The notes: generated from the sequence alone by a model not told the origin. Positions 46,518 through 58,745 are shown, counted from the stretch's first letter. The stretch is DNA of 64,000 bases from Lampris incognitus (GCF_029633865.1 NC_079221.1:4061409-4125408), one strand, 5' to 3'. Made by a program: numbers and translations.

Positions 46518-46595
46518 CTCCTGCCGCCCAATGACTGCTGGGATAGGCTCCTGCACCCCTGCAACCCTGAGAGCAGGACAAGCGGTTCGGATAAT

Positions 46596-46637
<42 letters not shown>
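46518..46637 (+). mobile_element. SINE family B / LINE2-like tail fragment with (TA)n
   Basis: tgccgcccaatgactgctgg, gataggctcc and gacaagcggttcggataat match the family B tail. A (TA)n run follows at 46603-46637. Confidence 0.8.
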
Positions 46638-46639
<2 letters not shown>

Positions 46640-46640
<1 letters not shown>

Positions 46641-48420
46641 TTGTTAAATGGAAAAACACCTGACAAATCAAGATTAAAAAAATTGGATATTACTTCTTTG
46701 CAAATAATTATCTGTGGACATTTCAAATGGGTGCGATGGCAGCAGAGTGTCTCCACTGAGAGGAGCACCGTGGCTGTGTAACGAGAAAGGTTCACCAATA
46801 TTCCCCCTCACAGCACCGATGCTCTGCCTTTACTTTAGTATGCACACTGCCGAGTGCTGGAAAAACAGAAGCAGAAAAAAAACAGGACTTCTACTTCCTG
46901 CAGTCTGACCTTTCAAGCAGTTCTCCAAGTGAAGCTGATGGGACCTCCAGGACAAGTTAAAAGCCGCGCTCGTCGATCCCCGCCAAAGGGGGATTTAATT
47001 GATTTCACCTCACATGTAAACCTCTGCGTGAGGAGAGCTCTCCCCATGCAGATGTCAAGCAGGGACACCGCTCTGCGCTGTTGAGTCAAGCCACCTTTCC
47101 CGTGAATCTTTTATGGATTGCATCCACTGTTACAGAGCCTCAACCATCGGCGCTACGGTACGGACGAGCTGAGCATGGAGGACTCACGTATTCCAGCAAG
47201 TCAGATGAATGACCCAGCTTTACGAAACGCTTCAGCAACCTTTCAGGACTGACCGCCGGTATACAGACGAGACCGACAGATGGGTCGGCAAAGAAAACAA
47301 AAATACACAGCCACAATAAGTGTGCCACCACCCCCAACCTTGCCACCCCCCCCCCTCACCTTTTGGATGTCAGTCACAGAGACACAATGGGCGGTGTGTG
47401 AGTGTGTGCCCACGAATGCACGTTTGGATGCACGTGCGTACGAGTGCGTGCTTACACACAACACAGAGCTGCCTCAGTGTCTCCTTCCCATCTGACAAAG
47501 GAGGTCGCTGGACCGACAACAAAGAAGGCCGTGCTGGATAATGAGAGACACCGCCATAGCCGGAGCTAATATTGCCGCTTCAATGGCACAGCATGCCTCC
47601 AATACTCCAGCCAAAGGCTTACATTAAATTACACGACCTCCCCCATGCAGGCACTATTGATAAGACAATAAAGACATAGATTTATCGCTTCCAGATGACA
47701 ACTTGGAAGCATCCACGAGTGACGACGATGATATTCCCTGTAGAGATCTACCGCTCTGGTGCAGGAGCAAAACGCCATCATTATACAGACAACGCCACCA
47801 CTTATACAGACAATGTGAGTTAGATCATTTGAATAACTGACCAGATGCACATGTTAATGACTAAATAGATATAGCCGACATGATACCGTCATTAACTGTC
47901 AGCACTTAAGATGTGATTAAACAATGGGTTGAATCTTCCATGGTACTGTCTCACAACAGAAAAAGAAATCTCATTGAAGGTTATCATCACAATGTGTTTG
48001 GATAGTAAGAACGCCGCCTGAATCTCCCCATTCAGGCTTTCCTGCTTTTTTTCCCCCCAAACTGCGAAGCGCTGTAAATTTGTCATTCAACTATTACTAG
48101 TAGTTGGCATTATAATACTGTCAAAAATGATTCAACATTGCCGTCTATTAAGACGGTTCAGAGTCCCACAGGTTCAACCGAACAGGCTGTTAAACTCAAT
48201 CATTCCTCATTTTACTAAGGCGCTAAACAAAACGTTGGGCTCATATTAGGCCAAGGACAAGTGCAACAAGCTGGGAGATGCATGGCAATGGTGCAAACGG
48301 GTGCCCGGCTTGTGGAGTGAGGGCCAGCGTGCACTTGGAATGGGTTCCTGTGCATGTTTGACACGGAATCGCTGGTAATGACGTGCACGGCAGCTGTTTG
48401 TATTGTTATAACTGAGCCAA
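46640..48420. other. Non-coding stretch without recognised gene
   Basis: No exon or clear repeat seen; short C-rich tracts at 47325-47360. Confidence 0.35.
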
Positions 48421-48435
48421 TCAAAATGTCTGTTC

Positions 48436-48577
48436 TCAGGCATGTGGTAGTCTGCAGCCTTCCCCGGATCGGCAGAGGGGGAGGAGCAGCAACCGGGACG
48501 GCTCGGAAGAGTGGGGTAATTGGCCGGATGCAATTAGGAAGAAAAAGGGGGGGGATCCCCCTCCCCCCCAAAAAAAT
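48436..48577 (+). mobile_element. tRNA-derived SINE (family A), 5'-truncated
   Basis: Only the last third is present, from ggcatgtggtagtctgcag to the G/C tail, as expected of truncated reverse transcription. Confidence 0.85.
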
Positions 48578-48665
48578 CTGTTGTCGGTTATGTGAGTGTA
48601 CGGTGTCCTGTATATGAAAAAAAGAGAACGCTTGTTGACGCAAGACAAATTTCAGACAATCAAAG

Positions 48666-48694
48666 TCTAATCTAATCTAATCTAATCTAATCTA
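48666..48694. repeat. (TCTAA)n pentanucleotide repeat
   Basis: Five to six tctaa units. Confidence 0.95.
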
Positions 48695-48915
48695 ACATAT
48701 TCGGGAAAGTATGGTTGGCTTTCCATTGTATTATTGTGATATCAGCAGCATCTTGCATTTACTGTAACCCATTGTGACTGGTGCAGCTCTCCGTATTGAC
48801 GGAGCACTGCTGTCTGTATCAGCATCAAATCACATCTCGTCATCAGCCGCTCCTGTGGCAACGCTGCAACAGTTGTGCAATCTTTTTTTTTTCTCTAAAG
48901 ATCTTCTCTTTTTTT

Positions 48916-49076
48916 GTGGCATTTTTGCCTTTATTGGATAGAAGATGGACAGGAAACAGCGGGGGGGAGAGAGAGAGACGGGTACGACATGCAACAAAGG
49001 CCACTGGCTGGAATCGAACCAGGGACGTTGCGGTTATGTGACGTGCGCCGTAACCATTCGGCTACCGGGGCGCCGC
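48916..49076 (-). mobile_element. tRNA-derived SINE (family E)
   Basis: On the minus strand: ggcgccccggtagccgaatg (A-box region), tggttcgattccagcc (B box), a CT-rich body and an aataaaggcaaaaatgcc end. Distinct from families A and B. A similar fish element is familiar to me, but I cannot name it safely. Confidence 0.75.
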
Positions 49077-49940
49077 GGTTGTGCAGTCTTTTGACACCAT
49101 CCATCTCCCTGTCATTAAGTCAATACTCTGGTGTCTTGCAAGGACTCGCAGTGTCACAGCATATTTCAGGCCATAAAAGAGAAGCGAGAAGATGTCTTAC
49201 CTTAAATAAAAGATGTTTTACTGCACCCAGCCGCCTCTATTCTGTGAGAAATAAAGAGAAACATGAATGGTAAATGAGCTGTTATCTCTACTGTCAATAT
49301 TAGACCATTTGACTATCTGTGCAACATTTCTACATTACGTAACAAAACAGCAACTGACATTTTCTAATTCTGCTCGGTGCTTTGACGGCGGTTTGTTGGC
49401 TGAAACAGCTGAGGCAAGCTACTACGACTACTGCTGTACATAAAACCATGTCTTTTATTTGATTTTCGCATTTGACAGCAGCAAAATAAATACCACTGCC
49501 AGTGAAAGATCTGTTTACTGTTGCAGTTATGATATATGACTGACTGACAGGCTTTTCTAAGTATCTTTGGAGAACTGAGCTGGGCAACGTCTCAGTATAA
49601 TAGTGATGTCATGATGCAAGACCGAGCATCGCCTCAGATGTTGGTTGTCACAATATGGTGATATAACTTCAACGTTTCCATTCCCCGGTCGCAAAGGCTG
49701 CACTACAGTAAAGTCGTACAATTTTCTGCACTCATTAGACTGTTTTAACCAATTAAAACGAGCAACGAATCCTTCTGCCTGCTTGATCGTCATATCCGTC
49801 CTCCCACTGCTAATGATCGCTTCTCAAAATGTACTTTTGTGTGAAGATCTTAGCAAAGGAAAGCACCAATAGTCCTCCCCAAAATATCCTGTTATCGATG
49901 TTGAGGTACTCGGTCAAGAATTCTTCTTCTTCTTCTTCTT
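49077..49940. other. Non-coding stretch without recognised gene
   Basis: Nothing was recognised apart from a (TTC)n run at 49919-49941. Confidence 0.35.
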
Positions 49941-50245
49941 TCAGGTTGTTCCTTGTTTTTCAAGGGTCGACACAGTGGATTGTACAGTTTTCATCGGTAC
50001 CCTGTGAGGGCACAGTACCAATTGTGGTACTGTGGTACGGCTGTAGTTAACCCGGGCCTCAGCCAATCCTGTATGGAGCCTCGACTGATCCGGTATGGTC
50101 TTGTCAATCCGCATAATGATTTGGCAAAATTTTACGCCGGATGCCCTTCCTGACACAACCACTAACCCTATGGACGGGGGCACAGGTAAAGCGCTGGATG
50201 CCATCCCGGTATTCATGGACTTGTGCCCATGCCTGTCGCTATAGG
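49941..50245 (+). mobile_element. Dispersed retroposon-like repeat
   Basis: Includes ttttacgccggatgcccttc and ctgacacaacc, wording I associate with a widespread fish repeat. Ends and family are not determined. Confidence 0.45.
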
Positions 50246-50514
50246 TACTCGGTGAAGAATATCGTGCTATTTGAGTTTGTCAGTGTCAACCGGCCCTGCT
50301 GTAAAAGACTTGTTCCCGTGCAAAGGGGAGAGGCTGAGGGCAGGCAGAAGGGGAGCATGCCCTCTCCCCTGCACAGCTTCTCCTGGAGCACTCTGCAGGG
50401 AACCGGGCTCCCCCCCTTCCAGCACACTTTTTTTTTTACATGGTGATGGTGGTCATGTGACTCAGGTCCTGGGCTGATCCGGCGGCATCTGGACACTGCT
50501 CCTGTGCTTCATAT

Positions 50515-50765
50515 TCTCCATAAATTTTTTAACTCCATTATAATTCTGTTCCTCTTTCAATGCCGTATTGTGTAAATTGCGTAAACACAACATCCATTGC
50601 AGGTTGTCCGTCTTGGGCGAGAGACGCTCCTCCTCTGCTGCTCTCCTCCCCATGTTTCCTCCCTGCTAAAGGTGGGGGGGGGGGGCTGTGTTGCTGTCAA
50701 GCCCCCCGAGGCACACTTGTAATTTGTGATCTTGGGCTACACAAATAAAACTGACTTGACTTGGA
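50515..50765 (+). mobile_element. Retroposon 3' end
   Basis: Ends tgggctacacaaataaaact followed by gacttgacttgg, matching the fragment at 43405-43530 and a common fish retroposon ending. Confidence 0.55.
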
Positions 50766-50970
50766 CTAGTCAGTTGGCTTCTGTTGACAAGCATAAGACA
50801 GATGTGTGGTCTTGGACAGCAGGCATACGAGGTCTTACACTGGTCTTGGTTTTCTGTCCGTCTCCCCGTGACACACATGCATGTACCTCTGATGTGCAGG
50901 GTCACCGACACCGAACCCCTGGCCAAGCGTCTGCAGGAGAACAAAGCAAAACAGCGGTGCTGGTGTTGCA

Positions 50971-51078
50971 GCCTGCAATGGACGTGTCGATAATCAGTTT
51001 AATGATCTTAGCCTGCAGTGGACGTGTCTATAATCAGTTTAATGATCTTAGCCTGCAATGGACGTGTCTATAATCAGT
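50971..51078. repeat. Three tandem copies of a 40-bp unit
   Basis: Unit gcctgcaatggacgtgtcta then taatcagtttaatgatctta; the third copy is diverged at its end. Confidence 0.95.
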
Positions 51079-51179
51079 TTGATTATCTGGTCATCTAATG
51101 CAGTCTGGACACTCAGGCACGAGCGGGAGAAAAGGCTGCTAAAGTGCAGCGCGTCCGACTGAGAGTGAGAGACAAATCA

Positions 51180-52010
51180 CTCCTGGAGCTCCGTCCGCGT
51201 CCCAAGTGGTCCGGTCCGTCCGCGTCCTGGAGGTCGGTCCGCGTCCCGAGTGGTCCGGTCCGTCCGCGTCCCGAGTGGTCGGTCCGCGTCCCGAGTGGCG
51301 GAAGGAAAGGCGGAGGTTGACCAAAAGCAGGCCGCCGCTAAGTGGCCTCCCGTGTGGCGCAGAAGAGGTGAAGACTTGAGCGGGACAGAAACCAACGTCT
51401 ATAAAACAGAAGCAATAGTTAAACCGGACTCACCATTCATTCCGTGTCACGGGTAAATGCTTGGTCACTGACGTCCCCCCTCTTCTTCCTCCTCCTCCTC
51501 CCGCCCCCCTTTCCCGGCGGACTCGCGAATCCCCCTCTTTAAACCATTACCGCGCCTCCCGCCGCTTCACACAAACTCCGCTCGCTCTGGCGCGTCGCAC
51601 GAGCGACTCGATCCGCAATGTACGACTGGACGCCCGGCGGATCTCGCGCACCCGCGGCGCCGTCAGACGCGCTTCTTCTTCTTCTTCTTCTTCTTCGTCG
51701 TCTTCTTCTTCTCCTGCTCCTTCCGGCTGCCGGGGGAACAATGGTGCGGCACCGGCCACGGCAGCGGCCTGACAGCTCCGCAGACAACGTGACTCCCTCC
51801 GTCCAATCCCGCGTCCACAAACCGGGACCCGGCCCCGCGCCGCCCGCCGTACACCCTAATGCGTCTTTCAATGAATAACGAGCAAATATTTGGCGACGGC
51901 TGGACGTGGGCTCGGTATCACGCTCAGCAAATACCGGTCCTGCCGGTCCCGAGTCTATGCGGCGCTGACTCCAACGCAACCCCCCCCCCCACTTTTAAAG
52001 CGACGTCCCT
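51180..52010 (-). promoter_or_regulatory. CpG-rich block, candidate csrnp3 promoter and first exon
   Basis: Dense CpG over about 800 bp, in contrast to the CpG-poor surroundings, including short tandem gtccgcgtcccgagtggt units (51190-51300) and GC-rich sequence at 51540-51980 with (TTC)n at 51672-51712. No coding frame fits a known protein. The position upstream of csrnp3 (minus strand), which lacks its 5' noncoding exon, suggests its promoter; strand and gene link are inferred. Confidence 0.4.
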
Positions 52011-52519
52011 CGCAAAAGCGCCGTTTAGATGACCAGTATAACCTTTAATAATTCCAGTTTATCAGGCGTGACTTTGCTGGGTGAATTCCTCTTATAACCT
52101 GACATACGGACAGAGTGGGTCAACAACGCTGTTCTGTTCTGTTCTGTTTGGTGACTTGTCTGAAGGGGCTCCATGACGGCCCTCTAGAAACTCGAGGACA
52201 TTTAATTCCTTGGCTAAACTCCAAACTAACGAGCCGGCCCCGGAGTGGCGCGGCACGTCAGGTTGAATCAATACCGGAAGCACAGCACCATCTAGTGGCC
52301 AAGGCGTGAAACTACGCTCGTCCTTAAAACGGTGCCCTCTGCTGCATATGAGCCCACACCTTTTCTGCAGTTGTCAAAAAAATATCCTGTTGTCCATATC
52401 TGTCATGTAGGACGTTTGTTATACCAAGACGCTGCAATCGGTCATCTGAAGAGCACCGCACAAAAAAAGCAACACTCAGTGAAGAAACGGTGAATAAGAA
52501 GCAAGATAACAGACACAGA
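52011..52519. other. Non-coding stretch with one CTCF-like motif
   Basis: No exon was recognised. The motif is at 52284-52301. Confidence 0.35.
52284..52301 (-). promoter_or_regulatory. CTCF-like binding motif
   Basis: Reverse complement tggccactagatggtgct fits the CTCF core. It faces the plus-oriented motif at 8303. Confidence 0.4.
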
Positions 52520-52656
52520 CAGACGGATAGCTAGATAGATAGACAGACAGACAGATAGATTGATAGACAGACAGACAGACAGATAGGTAGATAGATAGAC
52601 AGACAGGCAGATAGATAGATAGACAGACAGACAGATAGATTGATAGACAGACAGGC

Positions 52657-52735
<79 letters not shown>

Positions 52736-52797
52736 CAGACAGGCAGATAGATAGAAAGACAGACAGACAGATAGATTGATAGACAGACAGGCAGATT

Positions 52798-52875
<78 letters not shown>

Positions 52876-52893
52876 CAGATAGATAGATAGATT

Positions 52894-52990
<97 letters not shown>

Positions 52991-53016
52991 GCAGATAGAT
53001 AGATAGACAGATAGAC
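52520..53016. repeat. GATA/GACA simple-repeat satellite
   Basis: About 500 bp of (GATA)n with interspersed GACA, ATTG and GGCA units. The minus-strand YLSIYLSI frames are artefacts. Confidence 0.97.
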
Positions 53017-53454
53017 TGCAGACTGCTCGTCCAGCAGAAACTGCTGATAGTTCATGCAGTTGTAACACAAAACTATTTCCCTTCAACAACATTTCTGCAA
53101 ATGCTGACGCTAAGTTAACCAACACCATGTAAACCATCCAAAAGGGTGACTGTTGGGTGAAGGGCGGTGTTGTTCAAATACCGCTTATTCTCTTTTTAAG
53201 AGTCCTTTGGGATATGTTACAAATAACATTTAGTGGCGTAGACAGATGTTTCCTAGTTCTGCAAGATGAGCGACCGGATGATACCCAACTGTTTCGTAGG
53301 GATTTGTGTGTGAACTACATATAATATCACCTACAGGATGACATTATGTGAACGATGCACTTTGATATTTCACATTTTAGGCCAGAAAAATTGCTCCTAT
53401 TATGGAAATCATTGAAGTAAGACGGAAGTCATACAATAGCTTTTCTGGCACTCA
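53017..53454. other. Non-coding stretch without recognised gene
   Basis: No feature was recognised. Confidence 0.35.
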
Positions 53455-53464
53455 AATTAATTAA

Positions 53465-53790
53465 CGAGCGGCACGGTGGCGCAGTGTTTAGCGTGGTCGC
53501 CTCAGAGCAAGAAAGGTCCTGGGTTCGAGCCCCGGGGTAGTCCAACCTTGGAGGTCGTCCCGGGTCACCCTCTGCGTGGAGTTTGCATGTTCTCCCCGTG
53601 TCTGTGTGGGTTTCCTCCAGGTGCTCCAGTTTCCTTCCACAGTCCAAAGACATGTAGGTCAGGTGACTCACCGTACCAAACAGTCCCTAGGTGTGAATGT
53701 GTGTGTGTGTTGTTGGCCCTGTGATGGACTGGCGGCCTGTCCATCCCGTGACCCTGAGAGCAGGATAAGTGGTTTGGATAATGGATGGAT
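53465..53790 (+). mobile_element. tRNA-derived SINE (family B, AFC-like), complete
   Basis: Head gcggcacggtggcgcagtgt, B box gggttcgagccccgg, tail ending ggataatggatggat. Perfect target duplication aattaattaa at 53455-53464 and 53791-53800. Confidence 0.92.
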
Positions 53791-53800
53791 AATTAATTAA

Positions 53801-54651
53801 TGGCTCAAAACAATTTTAAAGAATCAATAAGGACCATAGGTGACAAAGATATGCAGTACTTACATTTGTCTCTGAAAAGGTAAATGCCTCATTAGGATGT
53901 CACTATACTATGTGTCAACTGCATAATTACTTTTTTCCTCAAGCCATCATTGCAACAGGGGGAAATGTGAAGTGAAGACTGTTAAGCAATATGATTCTAC
54001 AAAGCAATTTGGAGCCCTTATTTCAAGAATCCAAATGCATTTAATGTTTGTGCTAGCCCTGTTTGATTTAGCACGACTCTGGTTTTTTCACCCTAATTAG
54101 CCCCAATCAAAATGTCCTTCTGTGTGTACCCAATTAATGTAACCACTGGCACATTAAAATAAATTCACATTATCGTGAACGATCTGTTTACTTTTTACAT
54201 TTCCCAGGAGACAAAATGCGTTGAATCCTCATTTATAGGGGAGTCTGAGCACTCGCCGCTGCAATATCAACGTTTTCTAGCGTGCAGAAAACCCTCCACT
54301 ATCAGTGTAACACGGTGGCTATAAACAGACAGCCGGTTAAAAGGATCCGGCTCTCTGTGACACTCTGCTCTGGCTGACGCTGAATTATACATTACTCTTT
54401 GGTGAACGGGGGATATCCGGTATCCTTTATTCAGCACCTAGCACTGGATGAATCTGTCATTATAGCAGGGGCTTGGGGGGGGGGGGGGTTCGGTCATTTT
54501 TCCTCCTCCTGAACACAGGGCACAACTTCTGGGAGCAGCTTAAAAGGTGAGCCCATTTATAAGCTCAGGGGCATTAGCAGTCTTGCATTATCAGCCGTTC
54601 TGCCATCAGATTTCTGTTCGCACACCGAGTTCAGTGGCCGTCATCTGAAAT
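53801..54651. other. Non-coding stretch, candidate conserved element
   Basis: 53940-54430 is repeat-free with several homeodomain-like cores (ccctaattagcccc, cccaattaatgta). Conservation is a guess from composition. Confidence 0.35.
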
Positions 54652-54666
54652 GATCTCTTAGAACGT

Positions 54667-55644
54667 CTGGATGCGCAATAATGCAGGTAAGACGACCAGA
54701 GAAGGTTGAATCAGTTCATCTGGAAGCAACGTTTATTGACAGATACGTTTCATCACTCAACTAACGCCCCTTTCCACTGCATGGTACCGGCTCGACTCAA
54801 CTCTACTCTACTCGCTTGTTTTAGTTTTCCATTGGGGAAACATTACGGATGGTACCTGATACCAGGCACTTTTTTTGGCACCACCTCCATTGAGGGTCCA
54901 AGTGAGCTGAGCTGATACTAAAAGGTGACATGAAAATACCACTATCAATAAATAAAATAAAAGAAATATATATTTGAATATAAACAAAATCATAAAATAA
55001 ATACGTTTAAATTTAAATATAAAGTAAAATTAAAATTGATAAATGAAATATAAACAAAAATATGAATAAAATGTATTTATATTTATGTAAATATAAATAA
55101 AATCTGACCCCTGATTGGTCAGAGAGGAATGGAACAGCTCTGTTCATAACCAGAAAATGCCAAAGTGAGTCTTATGAAACTTGTATTATAGAATCTATCC
55201 ATGTAAAAAAATATTTGTTGTCAGTGAATCTCTTAGTGACACTAATATTGTTCATGTGAAGCACACATTTACAGTTGGTCTTGTTATTTAAAAAAATAAA
55301 ACACTGGTGTGGGGCGCTGGTAGACAAGGGAGGAAACACTAGTCAACACGCCCACAAATGGCCAGCGGGGCTACACCGTGAGGGGACCCTATCTGTAGTA
55401 GGAAACCAAATCCCAAAAAGTAAAGCTAGTAGAGTCGAGTTGAGCCAGTACCATGCAGTGGAAAAGGGGCATAAGATGAGTGATGAAATGTTTCTCTCAG
55501 TAAACACTGTATCCAGATGAACTGATCCACCTTCTTTAATTTTCTGGATACAACGTGTTTGAATCAGTTCATCTGGATACAATGTTTACTGACATCCTTC
55601 TGTCAATAAACATTGTATCCAGATGAACTGATTCAGCCTTCTTG
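54667..55644. mobile_element. Fold-back element (family D) with nested insertion
   Basis: Left arm ggttgaatcagttcatctgg (about 54706), right arms cagatgaactgattcagcc to 55641. Flanked by a perfect 15-bp duplication gatctcttagaacgt at 54652-54666 and 55645-55659. A TIR element occupies 54765-55471, and a second partial fold-back unit lies at 55550-55620. Confidence 0.8.
54765..55471. mobile_element. PIF/Harbinger-like non-autonomous element
   Basis: Terminal inverted repeats cgcccctttccactgcatgg and, reversed, tgccccttttccactgcatg, continuing into tacc/tact, ggctcgactcaact/ggctcaactcgact. Flanked by TAA (54762-54764, 55472-55474), as expected for TWA-targeting PIF/Harbinger elements. No transposase; the interior is AT-rich. 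Confidence 0.75.
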
Positions 55645-55659
55645 GATCTCTTAGAACGT

Positions 55660-56629
55660 TATTAAGTTTCAATTAGATCGGCGCTGACACTGTTTAAGCG
55701 TGTCACTGTATCTAACCAAACGGTTATGAATGGTTCAACACGCTGTATTGTGCATGAAGAGTGAATGTAGGATGTTTGCAAAGCATTGCACCTGAGTGAC
55801 TAAGTGCGTCTCTCTTTAGGCTTTAGAGACCCTTTGTGTGCGCCCCGTCAGCTTCCCGAGACCATAGAGCTGTGGATAAAGGCCTCTCAGGCAGCATAGA
55901 AAGTGGAACCCTGTCAGGTGTAGCGACCCGTGTCCTCTTTCTCTTCGTTTAGCCGGTGTATCCTAAGCAAGGTGATACAGTTCCACTACAATGGAAATTC
56001 AATCAAGAGATGGACCTGGGCGAGTAGCAGCCGCACCCGTCTGTCTCTCCACGGCAGCACCGGTAATCAATCAGTAAATCCAGGAACGAATATTCAAACA
56101 CATCTGGATTAAAGAACAGATCATAACCTGCGCTGTTACGTAAATGGTGAGTACCATATATTTATTCATGCATTCGCTTTTCACTGTGTGCGTGGTGATG
56201 ACGACACCTGGGGTCAAGCGTTGGGTGGGCCGGAGGAGCTGGTTGATGTTGTGGCAACAAACGTGATGCAAGGCGTCGGGATTGCCCACATTATTCAACG
56301 CTCTTGACATTAAACAAACCCCTGACCTTGTTTAAATGGCGTGTTGACAGAGCAGACATACTCAGAGTGCAGGAACAATGTCGAGTGTTTTGTGTTGCCG
56401 AGTGTGACGACCAGCAGTTGTAGCTCAAGTGGTGTATGGCCTAAATGACAACATCAGAGGCATTCAGAGACTGATTAAAACCCTCGAAATTATGCCCTCC
56501 GGATATATTGTGTCTCGCAACAGCAAACAACTGAAATGCAAGTGGAGCAAAAAAGCTGCACAGCTAGACGTATAACTGCTGTAGGTGCATGATTGCAATT
56601 GTTCTTTTAAATGATTTTTATCAAAATAT
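55660..56629. other. Non-coding stretch without recognised gene
   Basis: No feature was recognised. Confidence 0.35.
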
Positions 56630-56637
56630 GTGTTTAA

Positions 56638-57037
56638 GGGCGTCTAGGTGGCGTAGCGGTGTATTCCGCTGCCTACCAACACGGCGATCGCCGGTTAGAA
56701 TCCCCATGTTACCTCTGGCTTTGTCGCGCATCCCCACAGATACAACTGGCAGTGTCTGCGGGTGGGAAGCCGGATGTGGGTGTGTCCTGGTCGCTGCACT
56801 AGCGCCTCCTCTGGTCAGTCGGGGTGCCTGCTTGGGAATAGCGTGATCCTCCCACACGCCACATCCCCCTGGTGAAACTCCTCACGGCTGGCGACTCCAT
56901 TTGTATGGGAGGAGGCATGTGGTAGTCTGCAGCCCTCCCCGGATCGGCAGAGGGGGTGGAGCAGCGACTTGGACGGCTCGGAAGGGTGGGGTAATTGGAT
57001 GGGTACAACTGGGGAGAAAAAAAGGGAGGGGGGGGGA
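56638..57037 (+). mobile_element. tRNA-derived SINE (family A)
   Basis: A box tggcgtagcggtgta, B box ggttagaatcccc, body, and A/G tail. Target duplication gtgtttaa at 56630-56637 and 57038-57045. Confidence 0.88.
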
Positions 57038-57045
57038 GTGTTTAA

Positions 57046-58440
57046 TCAGAGTGCTCCACTGACTATACATTTTGTGAGTCATCACTGGTCATTGTAAAAT
57101 CCTTGCAATGGCACTGTGATGTCTTTTGTAATATGTGTAAAATCTGTAATGTAAAAGTGACTGGTTCATGACTTAACTGCAGCGAAGAGACATGAAATAG
57201 TACCCAACAGGGATTTCTTAAGCACGAGTGTGCATCTTGTTCTAGTATGGAGGTTGTCTGGGATAATAGTCGTGGTTGATCGGGATCAGAACTGTTTCTT
57301 ATTCAGAACATGGTTTTGGTCAGTGGACCACTGCTAACATAACTTTGAGGAATCTGCCTTTCTGCACTGAATGGTGCAATTACTTTCCTTCTTGTCTCAT
57401 ACTGTTGCTCACAGCTATTTATACAAAGAACGGGGTAATGACATTAATCAAACTTAACGCGAATCATTTTTAACTGAGAAAGGCATCCGAGCCAAACACA
57501 GAAACGCATGACTACTCGTGGGTGGGGAGCCAATCATGTCATTTTGGGGCACTGTGGAAAGCTGATGAATTTCGATGACAGGACGTCTATAACAAGTATA
57601 ATAGCTGGATGTCTGCACTATGGCCAAGTTTCATTTTCTTTGGCGGAGCGTTGTTCAATAGGCCGTGCACACCGAGCCTGTACGTCTCCTGATTCGACAG
57701 CCCTGGGCCTTCATGGGCCATATCTCAGACTGCCAATGCAGAATATCCCGTTCATCTCCTTATTGACCCGGAATGCACTGCACCGCGGTATGACACAGGA
57801 GCACCGAATAAGCTCATATGGGGAGGCTGGCGGGCTTTATGCACATGGTGTGTTGTAATTCATACTCCGGGAGACACGGTCGTGAGAAATACCCGTCGAT
57901 GTGCATCAGGAATTGCTTTTCTTGCAATACTGCTCTCTTCCCCATTAACATGGAAACTCTATTTTGGTGTGTGGTTGAGAAATGGCACCTGTGATCAATA
58001 TGTCAGAGCTCATATCTCTTGTCTCAATGCCCTGCTCGTTAGTAGATATTGAGTGCTGTATTGGCTGGATGTCACCACACGGTGGCAGTCTGCTGTCTGG
58101 AATGATCCTGTAAGGACTCCACTGCCTGACAAGACTGAAGGATGAGCCCTTTTGTTTTAATGCAGACGAGAAAGTCACCATTGTCAAGACAAATAGACTA
58201 ATCAAAGCAAAGTATGCTTTGAGTACCGGAAATGGACAAGTGGTCCGTTACAGACCCAGATAAGTCAGTCAGTTTTAAAAAGATTTAAACACATTTTTTT
58301 CCCCTAAAACATTTTACGATCAAGTATAGAAGATTTATTTTGGGAATGATTTACATCACCCGGACAGCCGTAATATGTTCACAAGCGTGTGGCACCGATG
58401 AAACAGCGGTGGCCCGATACATCCATAACACATGCATACG
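57046..58440. other. Non-coding stretch without recognised gene
   Basis: No exon or known repeat recognised. The frame at 57508-57858 shows no family features. Confidence 0.35.
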
Positions 58441-58444
58441 TACG

Positions 58445-58745
58445 CTTCACCGCTTCCGGTGTGGGGAGATGGTGGCGCGGATTCACGCGTGTTGCGGCCT
58501 CACCCAGAACTGTCCATGCAGTGTTTGTCCACGTCTGCGTCTCAGTCCGGGTCTTGGTTTGTTGGCTGGGAGAGCCGGCGCTGGCTCAGCTGCCAGAGCT
58601 TGGTCTGCTGCGCTGTGGGCTCTTGTAGTTCTTGAATGTGTCTTTGCCTGTCTGCTGTGGGCTGAGGAACGGCATTTCGTTTCACTTCATGTGCGCGGGT
58701 ACACGAGCTGAAATGACAAATAAAGTGTTCCCGACTCCTGATTCC
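58445..58745 (+). mobile_element. Retroposon 3' end-like sequence
   Basis: GC-rich 5' part, then tttcgtttcacttcatgtgc and the ending gaaatgacaaataaagtgtt, typical of retroposed fish elements with an AATAAAG end. Family unknown. Confidence 0.45.

Noticed and set aside
52442..53137. 231-codon LSIYLSIY frame resembling a membrane protein
   Set aside because: Translation of GATA/GACA repeats.
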